NCBI RefSeq assembly: GCF_003044185.1
Contig: NZ_PYYB01000003.1
Location: forward strand, 310,001-374,000
DNA length: 64,000 bases
Origin: Paraconexibacter algicola
GTDB lineage: Bacteria; Actinomycetota; Thermoleophilia; Solirubrobacterales; Solirubrobacteraceae
Direction of reading: 5' to 3'
Part shown: piece after piece, positions 58,817 to 64,000 of the stretch
How positions within the stretch are numbered: the first letter of the stretch is position 1
Layout of the letters: each line of letters begins with the position of its first letter
The notes under the pieces: generated by a model
The model's input: only the letters and a program-made list of their open reading frames with translations
What the model was told of the DNA's origin: nothing
Database searches by the model: none
Position numbers and translations under genes: made by a program

Positions 58817-59548
58817 ATGCTCGCGGGCTACCAGCACCTCCTGTTCGCCGGCCGGCGGCTGCAGTGGGACGAGGCGGCGATCGACCTCGGCCCGGACGCC
58901 CGGGCGGTCGCCGACCTGCCGACCGCCGTGCGGGCGCGGCTCGACCGCCTCGTCGCCGGCTTCTGCGTCGCGGAGACGGCGGTCGCGCAGCACCTGGACC
59001 CGTTCGTCGCCCGGTCGGCGGCGGTCGATCCCGACGCCCACGCGTGCTTCGCGCTCCAGCAGGGCGACGAGCGGCGGCACGCGCGGTTCTTCGCCCGGGT
59101 GGCCGACGAGGTGCTCGGACTCCCAGCGGACCCTCGCGCGCTCGCCGGTCCCGCGATCGTCGGCCTGTTCGAGGAGGACCTGCCGCGCCGGGCGGCCGCG
59201 CTCGCCGCCGACGCGGAGGCGTTCGGGGCGGCCGTCGGCCTCTACCACCTGGTGCTCGAGGGCATCGTCTTCGCGATCGGCCAGGACGCGCTGCTTGACG
59301 AGCTCGACGCGCTGGACGGCGCCCTGCCGGGAACCCGTGCGGGCGTCGCGCGCGTCCAGGGGGACGAGCGCTGGCACGTCGGTCTCGGCGTCCTGCACCT
59401 GCGCACGCTCGGCGCGCCGGTCGACGTGACCGAGCCCGCGCGCCGCGCCGCGGCCGCGTGGGGCCCGGGGATCGCGACCGTCGCGCGCGTCGACCGCGTC
59501 CTGCGCGCGCACGCACGGCGGGTCGGCTTCGTCCCCGCCGCGGCCTGA
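58817..59548 (+). CDS. diiron ferritin-like R2-type oxygen-binding protein
   Basis: 243 aa. Complete carboxylate diiron set: Glu53 (AETAVAQH), Glu85-R-R-His88, Glu148 (LVLEGIVF), Glu184-R-W-His187. This is the E...ExxH...E...ExxH pattern of ribonucleotide reductase R2 and R2-like oxidases. Length is shorter than R2 (about 320-380 aa) and no radical-tyrosine context can be assigned with certainty. It may act as an oxidase or oxygenase; the partner is unknown. It follows the MFS exporter by 32 bp, possibly on the same transcript, so it could modify or protect against the exported compound. Confidence 0.82.
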   Translation: MLAGYQHLLFAGRRLQWDEAAIDLGPDARAVADLPTAVRARLDRLVAGFCVAETAVAQHLDPFVARSAAVDPDAHACFALQQGDERRHARFFARVADEVLGLPADPRALAGPAIVGLFEEDLPRRAAALAADAEAFGAAVGLYHLVLEGIVFAIGQDALLDELDALDGALPGTRAGVARVQGDERWHVGLGVLHLRTLGAPVDVTEPARRAAAAWGPGIATVARVDRVLRAHARRVGFVPAAA

Positions 59549-59554
59549 GGCGCG

Positions 59555-60493
59555 CTACGAGGCGAGGGCGAGCTCGCGCCGGCCCTGGCAGAACGCGGCC
59601 CCGACCTCGGCGAGCAGCTCGAGCATCGCCGTCGCGGCCGGGGAGCAGTAGCCCTCGCAGAGGGTCGCGGCGAAGATCCGTCGCACCGGCGTCGCGTCGG
59701 TGAGCGCCCGGACGACGACGTCGTCGCGGACCGCGACGAGCGCCAGGTCGGGCACGAGCGCGATGCCGAGCCCGGAGGCGACGAGTCCCTGGATCGCGAG
59801 GTAGTCGTCGGAGTGGAAGGCGATCTGCGCCTGGAACCCCGCGGTCAGGCAGGCGCGCAGGAGGATCTGGGTGTCCGGGCACGTGCCGGTGGCGCCGAGC
59901 ATCCACTTCTCCGTCGAGAGGTCGGCGAGCCGCAGCCGCGCCTTGCCCGCGTGCTCGTGACCGATCGGGAGCATCGCGTACATCGGGTCGTCGAGCAGGT
60001 GCAGGAGCTCGATGCCCTCGTACTGGCGGGCGGGCGGTCCCTCGTCGAGGATCACGGTGGCGATGTCGACCTCGCCGGCCTTCAGCGCGGCGACCGACTC
60101 GTCGGGCTCCATCGGGACCATGCTGAGCTCGACCGCCGGGTGGCGCTCGCGGAAGGCGGCGATCGCGCGCGGCATGACGGTCGCCGCGGCGGTCGGGAAG
60201 GCCGCGAGCCGCAGGCGTCCGCCCCGCAGGCCGGCGATCGCCTCGAGCTCGGCCTCGGCGTCGGCGAGCCGGGCGAGGATCGCGTCGGTGTGGCGGACGA
60301 GCGCCTCGCCCGCCTCGGTCAGCCGCACCCCGCGGGCCGAGCGCTCCACGAGCGTGGTGCCCGCCTCGCGCTCCAGCGCCGCGATCTGCTGGCTGATCGC
60401 CGACTGCGTGTAGCTCAGGGCGTCGGCCGCGGCGGAGAACGACCCCCGCGACGCGACCTCGCGCAGGACCCGGAGACGCTTCACATCGAGCAT
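59555..60493 (-). CDS. LysR-family transcriptional regulator
   Basis: 312 aa. N-terminal helix-turn-helix MLDVKRLRVLREVASRGSFSAAADALSYTQSAISQQIAALERE (split here: LRVLREVASRGSFSAAADAL and SYTQSAISQQIAALE). C-terminal periplasmic-binding-like effector domain from about residue 90 to 300 (LRLAAFPTAAATVMPRAIAAF). Divergent from the 60564 gene with a 70-bp AT-richer space, the likely site of control. The stop is 7 bp from the diiron gene. Confidence 0.93.
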   Translation of the reverse strand: MLDVKRLRVLREVASRGSFSAAADALSYTQSAISQQIAALEREAGTTLVERSARGVRLTEAGEALVRHTDAILARLADAEAELEAIAGLRGGRLRLAAFPTAAATVMPRAIAAFRERHPAVELSMVPMEPDESVAALKAGEVDIATVILDEGPPARQYEGIELLHLLDDPMYAMLPIGHEHAGKARLRLADLSTEKWMLGATGTCPDTQILLRACLTAGFQAQIAFHSDDYLAIQGLVASGLGIALVPDLALVAVRDDVVVRALTDATPVRRIFAATLCEGYCSPAATAMLELLAEVGAAFCQGRRELALAS

Positions 60494-60563
60494 CAGTCGA
60501 TCTTATACGAGACCCCGCTGAATGTCATTGGAACTTATTGCTCGGCGGTAGCACACTGGATGC
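60494..60563. promoter_or_regulatory. divergent promoter region of the LysR gene and the 60564 gene
   Basis: 70 bp with clearly higher AT content than the surroundings (CTTATACGAGA near 60502, GGAACTTATTGC near 60530). Half-site similarity (CTTAT at both ends) could suit a LysR dimer, but no full T-N11-A match is claimed. Confidence 0.4.
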
Positions 60564-60911
60564 ATGCCCACCGTGATCTCCCCCTCCGTCACGCCCACCC
60601 CGACCGTCGCGGTCCGCGCCGCGACCCCGCAGGACCTCCCGGCCCTGCGCCGCCTCGCCGCGCTGGAGACCGCCCCGGTCCCCACCGGCGACGTGCTCGT
60701 CGGCGTCGTCGACGGTGACGTCGTCGCCGCCGTCCCCGTCGGTGGCGGCCGCCCGGTCGCCGACCCGTTCCGCCACACCGCCGACATCGTCTCGATGCTC
60801 GAGATCCGCGCCGCGCGCCTCGGTCGCCCCGCCGCGACCGACGCGCATCCGCGACGGCCGGCGCGCCTGATGCGCCGCCCGTTCGGCGTGCGGACCCGCT
60901 CGGCGACGTAG
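60564..60911 (+). CDS. small conserved actinobacterial protein with GNAT-like start
   Basis: 115 aa. The N-terminus VAVRAATPQDLPALRRLAALE looks like the beginning of a GNAT acetyltransferase, followed by LVGVVDGDVVAAVPV, VADPFRHTADIVSMLEIRAARL. It ends in an Arg-rich tail without the acetyl-CoA loop, so catalysis is doubtful. Short proteins of this pattern recur in actinobacteria. Divergent from LysR; the DUF3291 gene follows 10 bp later on the same strand. Confidence 0.7.
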   Translation: MPTVISPSVTPTPTVAVRAATPQDLPALRRLAALETAPVPTGDVLVGVVDGDVVAAVPVGGGRPVADPFRHTADIVSMLEIRAARLGRPAATDAHPRRPARLMRRPFGVRTRSAT

Positions 60912-60921
60912 CCTGCCGGCG

Positions 60922-61416
60922 ATGGGCCACCACCTCGCGCAGCTGAACATCGGACGGACGCTCGCCCCGGTCGACAGCGACCTGCTGATCGGGTTCACGA
61001 CGATGCTCGACGTCGTCAACGACCGGGCCGAGCGGTCCGACGGGTTCGTCTGGCGCCTGCAGGACGACGGGATCGGCAACGCGACGTCGCTGCGCTGGCC
61101 CGACGACGACACGATCAACGTGAACATGTCGACCTGGACCGCCGTCGAGGCGCTCCACGCCTTCGTCTACGGGGACCGCGAGCACCGCGCCGTGATGCGC
61201 CGGCGCCGCGAGTGGTTCGAGAAGCTCGCGATCTTCCAGTGCCTGTGGTGGGTCCCCGAGGGTCACCGCCCGACGCTGATGGAGGCGCAGCAGCGGCTGA
61301 CCGCGCTGGAGGCCGACGGCCCGACCCCGTACGCGTTCACCTTCACGACCGCGTTCCCGGCCCCGGACGGGCCGGCCACGGACGTCCGGTCGTTCCCCGA
61401 CGCCTGCCCGGCCTAG
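60922..61416 (+). CDS. DUF3291-like protein
   Basis: 164 aa. Begins LAQLNIGRTLAPVDSDLLIGFTTMLDVVN, with WPDDDTINVNMSTWTAVEALHAFVY and HRAVMRRRREWFEKL, then WWVPEGHRPTLMEA near the middle. This layout matches DUF3291, a dimeric alpha/beta-barrel relative of stress/monooxygenase folds. No cofactor site recognised. Its stop overlaps by 4 bp the stop of the convergent NmrA-like gene. Confidence 0.85.
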   Translation: MGHHLAQLNIGRTLAPVDSDLLIGFTTMLDVVNDRAERSDGFVWRLQDDGIGNATSLRWPDDDTINVNMSTWTAVEALHAFVYGDREHRAVMRRRREWFEKLAIFQCLWWVPEGHRPTLMEAQQRLTALEADGPTPYAFTFTTAFPAPDGPATDVRSFPDACPA

Positions 61417-62258
61417 CGGCCGGCCTCGAGCACGTCGCGCAGCGACAGCGGCGCGCGGCCCAGCACCCGCTCGACGTCGCCGGTCACCCCGTCCAGCTCC
61501 CCCGCGGCGATCGCCGTGTAGGTGCTGACCCACGCCTGCAGCTGCCAGTCCGGCGCCCCGTGATGCGCGCGCGACGCGTAGGCCTCCTCGAGCGTCTCGT
61601 CGACGAACCCGAACGGGACGCCGAGCACGTCGGTCATCGTCGCCGCGGCCTCGGCCAGCGTCAGCGCCTCCGGCCCGGTGAGGTCGTAGCTCGCCCCCGC
61701 GTGCGCCTCGTCGAGCAGCGCGGCGGCCGCCACCGCCGCGACGTCCTCGCGCGCGACGGCGGCGAGACGGCCGTCACCGGCCGGGCCGCGGAGCACCCGG
61801 TCCTCCCCGGCCAGCAGCGGGAAGAAGTCCAGGTAGAGGTTGTCCCGCAGGAACGTCCAGGCGAGGCCCGCGTCGCGGATGAGCTGCTCGGTCGCGTGGT
61901 GGTCGCGGCCGAGCGTGAAGACGCAGTCCGGCGCCGCGGCGAAGAAGCTCGTGTAGACGACACGCCGCACGCCGGCGTCCCGCGCCGCGCGGACCGCGGC
62001 GGCGTGGTGGTCCATCCGGTCGGCGGACTCGGCCCCCGACACCAGCAGCAGGACGTCGACGCCGTGCAGCGCGCCGCGCAGCTCGGGCTCGTCCGCGTAG
62101 CCGCCCGGGACGACCGCGATCGGCAGGCCGTGCAGGCCCGTCTCGACCCGCGAGGCGTCGCGGACGACCAGACGGGGCTCGTGCCCCTCCGCGGCGAGGG
62201 CCCGCGCGACGCGGCTGCCGATCGCGCCGGTGGCGCCCGTGATCCCGATCTGAGACAT
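61413..62258 (-). CDS. NmrA-like/atypical SDR NAD(P)-binding protein
   Basis: 281 aa. N-terminal Rossmann loop GITGATGAIGSRVARAL, VVRDASR for the adenosine ribose, LLLVSGAES and VVYTSFFAAAPD. The catalytic Tyr-Lys pair of classical SDRs is absent, as in the NmrA/NAD(P)H:quinone oxidoreductase-like group. C-terminal part (YDLTGPEALTLAEAAATMTDVLG) binds substrate. Substrate unknown. Convergent with the DUF3291 gene. Confidence 0.9.
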   Translation of the reverse strand: MSQIGITGATGAIGSRVARALAAEGHEPRLVVRDASRVETGLHGLPIAVVPGGYADEPELRGALHGVDVLLLVSGAESADRMDHHAAAVRAARDAGVRRVVYTSFFAAAPDCVFTLGRDHHATEQLIRDAGLAWTFLRDNLYLDFFPLLAGEDRVLRGPAGDGRLAAVAREDVAAVAAAALLDEAHAGASYDLTGPEALTLAEAAATMTDVLGVPFGFVDETLEEAYASRAHHGAPDWQLQAWVSTYTAIAAGELDGVTGDVERVLGRAPLSLRDVLEAGR

Positions 62259-62264
62259 CCGTCG

Positions 62265-62540
62265 ATGCTACGCGGGCTGGGGTCCCGGCCATGCTTCAGC
62301 GCCTGCGGCGACAGCCTGACGCTCCAGCACCGGCGCAACTGGGCCGTCTCCGCGTCCGGCGGTCTCGGCCTGTTCGGTGGTCGGCTCAGCGCCGCGCAGA
62401 CCACCCCGCTGAGGAAGGGGCGGTCCAGGACGCTGACCGTGCGGATCCCCGTCGACTGCACCGTCCCCAGTCGCTACGCGGGTGGCGTGAGGATCACCGG
62501 CGTCGCGCGCTACCGGCTGACGCTGCGGCGCGTCGACTGA
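62265..62540 (+). CDS. short orphan open frame, probably remnant of a secreted protein
   Basis: 91 aa if the ATG at 62265 is used; no good Shine-Dalgarno sequence. The second half is beta-rich (LTVRIPVDCTVPSRYAGGVRITGVARYRLTLRRVD in pieces: TLTVRIPVDC; VRITGVARYRLTLRR), like the C-terminal Ig-like domains of the secreted proteins elsewhere in the window. There is no signal peptide and the first half has no obvious structure. It fills the 330-bp space between the NmrA-like and maleylacetate reductase genes. Likely a degraded gene end rather than an intact gene. Confidence 0.4.
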   Translation: MLRGLGSRPCFSACGDSLTLQHRRNWAVSASGGLGLFGGRLSAAQTTPLRKGRSRTLTVRIPVDCTVPSRYAGGVRITGVARYRLTLRRVD

Positions 62541-62588
62541 GGCGGCACGCCCGACGGCGGGGTGCGCCCGGACCGATAGGTTGCGGGC

Positions 62589-63596
62589 ATGCCCGACGAG
62601 CGGAACTTCACCTGGCAGGACGGCGAGCGGACGATCCGCTTCGGACGCGGGACGGTCGCGCAGGCCACCGAGCTGCTCGGCTCCGGCTACGTGCTGCTGA
62701 CCACGCCCCGCGCGCGGACCCTGGCGCCGCGCGTCGTCGACGCCGCCGACGAGACGCACGATGTCCCCGACGGGTTCGTCGACGAGCTGGCCGGGGACCT
62801 CGTCGAGCGCCTCGGCGTCACCGACGCGACGCTGATCGTCGCGCTCGGGGGCGGGCGGGTCATCGACACCGCGAAGGCCGTCGCCGCGGCGACCGGCCGG
62901 CACGCGGCCGCGATCCCGACGACGCTGTCGAGCGCGGAGATGACGGCGGTCCACCGGCGCGCCGCCGGCACGCGCCAGGACGTCCCGGGCGTCCGGCCGC
63001 GGATCGTCATCAACGACCCCGACCTGTGCGCGTCACAGCCGCTGCAGCAGCTCGCCGCGTCGAGCGCCAACGCGCTCGCCCACGCGGTCGAGGGGCCGCT
63101 GACCACGCAGTCCTCCCCGGTCCCCTCGATCGCGGGCCGCGACGCGGCGCGGCTGATCGCCGACGCGTGGATGGACGAGGAGGAGCCCGACCGCGAGGCG
63201 CTCGCGCTCGCGTCGCTGCTGGCGGGCTACAGCATCGACGGCAACTGGTACGGGCTCAGCCACGTGTGTTCGCAGACGCTGGTGCGGGTCGGGGGCGCCG
63301 GACACGGCCAGGCCAACGCGGTCGTGCTGCCGCACACCACCGCCGCGCTGCGCCGCCGCTTCCCGGAGCGCCTCGAGCGCCTCGACAAGGCGCTGGGCGG
63401 CGGCGACGGGGCCGCGGAGGCGCTCGCGGTCGAGCTCGCCCGGCTGGCGAACGCCTCGCGGATCCGCGACCTCGGGGTCCCGCAGGACGCGCTCGACGCG
63501 TGCGCGGACGCCGCGGCGGGCCGCGCCGAGCTCGACCTGACGCCGCCGCGCGCCGGTCGCGACGAGCTGCGCGCCATCTACGAGGCGGCCTGGTGA
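62589..63596 (+). CDS. maleylacetate reductase (iron-containing alcohol dehydrogenase family)
   Basis: 335 aa. Group-III alcohol dehydrogenase fold: ALGGGRVIDTAKAVAAATG (nucleotide loop), IPTTLSSAEMTAV, NALAHAVEG and GLSHVCSQ, and GHGQANAVVLPH, which supplies histidines where iron-ADHs bind the metal. Length about 350 aa and the IPTTLSSAEMT block are close to maleylacetate reductases, which reduce maleylacetate to 3-oxoadipate in aromatic and chloroaromatic degradation. No ring-cleavage gene is next to it. Its last codon overlaps the GTG of the following TldD/PmbA gene. Confidence 0.88.
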   Translation: MPDERNFTWQDGERTIRFGRGTVAQATELLGSGYVLLTTPRARTLAPRVVDAADETHDVPDGFVDELAGDLVERLGVTDATLIVALGGGRVIDTAKAVAAATGRHAAAIPTTLSSAEMTAVHRRAAGTRQDVPGVRPRIVINDPDLCASQPLQQLAASSANALAHAVEGPLTTQSSPVPSIAGRDAARLIADAWMDEEEPDREALALASLLAGYSIDGNWYGLSHVCSQTLVRVGGAGHGQANAVVLPHTTAALRRRFPERLERLDKALGGGDGAAEALAVELARLANASRIRDLGVPQDALDACADAAAGRAELDLTPPRAGRDELRAIYEAAW

Positions 63597-64000
63597 GCGA
63601 CGTCCTGGCGCTGCTCGTCGAGGTCTGCGAGGCCGCGGCGGCCCACGGCGTGCACGCCGAGGCCCGCTGGGTGCACACGCGCGACGAGGCGCTCGCCGTC
63701 CGCAACGGCGAGGTGTCGGAGGTCCGCACCGACGTGGCCGAGGGGCTCGGGATCCGCGTGCGGGTCGGGGGCGGCTGGGGCTTCGCCGCGACCCGCGAGG
63801 TGTCCTCGGCGGGCGCGCACGCGGCGCTGACCCGCGCCATCGCGGTCGCGCGCGCCCAGCCGGTCGCGGCCGCCGGCCCGTTCGCGCCGCTCGCGCACGG
63901 TCCCGCGCGCGGCCACTGGGCGGGTCCGTGCGAGGTCGATCCGTTCGCCCTGTCGCTCGAGGCGCGGCTCGCCCACCTGCACGCGGCGGAGGCCGCACTG
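63593..64000 (+). CDS. TldD/PmbA-family protease-like protein, N-terminal part
   Basis: At least 136 residues, cut by the window end. Starts at GTG 63593, overlapping the preceding stop (GTGA). The reading EARWVHTRDEALAVRNGEVSEVRTDVAEGLGIRVRVGGGWGFAATRE (in pieces: VRNGEVSEVRTDVAEGLGIR; VGGGWGFAATRE) is typical of the N-terminal domain of TldD/PmbA proteins, which assemble as a heterodimeric metalloprotease in bacteria. The metal site would lie in the missing C-terminal part. Confidence 0.85.
   Translation, partial: MSDVLALLVEVCEAAAAHGVHAEARWVHTRDEALAVRNGEVSEVRTDVAEGLGIRVRVGGGWGFAATREVSSAGAHAALTRAIAVARAQPVAAAGPFAPLAHGPARGHWAGPCEVDPFALSLEARLAHLHAAEAAL

Noticed and set aside
62268-62954. Minus-strand frame of about 228 codons
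   Set aside because: It overlaps the 5' part of the maleylacetate reductase gene in antisense and has an Arg/Gly/Asp/Val-rich shadow composition without motifs.

Overview
The window is very GC-rich (strong G/C bias at third codon positions). Its gene content points to a high-GC actinobacterium of the Thermoleophilia/Solirubrobacterales type: large NAD-dependent glutamate dehydrogenase, GTP-dependent PEP carboxykinase, malyl-CoA-lyase-type enzymes, F420/LLM-type oxidoreductase, an imuB-dnaE2 mutagenesis cassette, mycobacterial-style LexA boxes and an actinobacterial-style c-di-AMP riboswitch. The lineage is an inference from gene content and cannot be proven here. No phage, insertion sequence or CRISPR array is visible; it reads as ordinary chromosome.

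Layout. 1-12 kb is central carbon and nitrogen metabolism: mobA, a zinc-ribbon protein, the 1549-aa glutamate dehydrogenase, pckG, then divergent MaoC-type hydratase and malyl-CoA-lyase-like genes, followed by a translationally coupled acyl-CoA synthetase (SucC/SucD type) and a small ferredoxin. 12-18.4 kb holds an Fpg/Nei glycosylase, an SDR, a decayed duplicate of the downstream nitrilase-amidase pair, a DUF4393-like gene and the agmatine-to-putrescine operon (aguA-aguB) coupled to a secreted amidase. 18.4-31 kb holds a DUF222/HNH gene with a candidate LexA box, an S4 protein, Tag glycosylase, acyl-CoA dehydrogenase, AMP-ligase, P450, a secreted protein, a small-molecule kinase, a hemL-like aminotransferase and a ridA-threonine deaminase pair. 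31-40.6 kb holds a secreted alpha/beta hydrolase, a DUF255 thioredoxin-fold protein, an MMPL transporter, glutamine synthetase, and an AhpD-like/HxlR pair. 40.8-48.5 kb contains a c-di-AMP riboswitch in front of a tail-anchored protein, a membrane cytochrome c, and the SOS mutagenesis block (dnaE2, a pseudopilin-like gene, DUF6504, imuB). 48.5-56.5 kb has an LLM-SCP2 fusion, a penicillin acylase homologue, rnpB, a lysyl-oxidase-like secreted protein, and lexA with a tiny zinc-ribbon gene behind it. 56.5-64 kb has tRNA-Leu(GAG), a MarR-MFS efflux unit, a diiron R2-like protein, LysR, several small genes, maleylacetate reductase and the start of a TldD/PmbA protein.

The best-connected theme is DNA damage: lexA, imuB, dnaE2 and the HNH gene all carry GAAC-N4-GTTC boxes, and in the last three the box sits 0-2 nt from the start codon, which suggests leaderless, LexA-occluded transcripts. 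Two glycosylases (Fpg/Nei and Tag) are also present but show no such box. Other points of note are the riboswitch with an unknown target gene, the decayed tandem duplication at 14.0-14.7 kb, and a 22-bp palindromic repeat that recurs inside unrelated coding regions as an Asp-x-Ser-Ala-Glu-Ala peptide.
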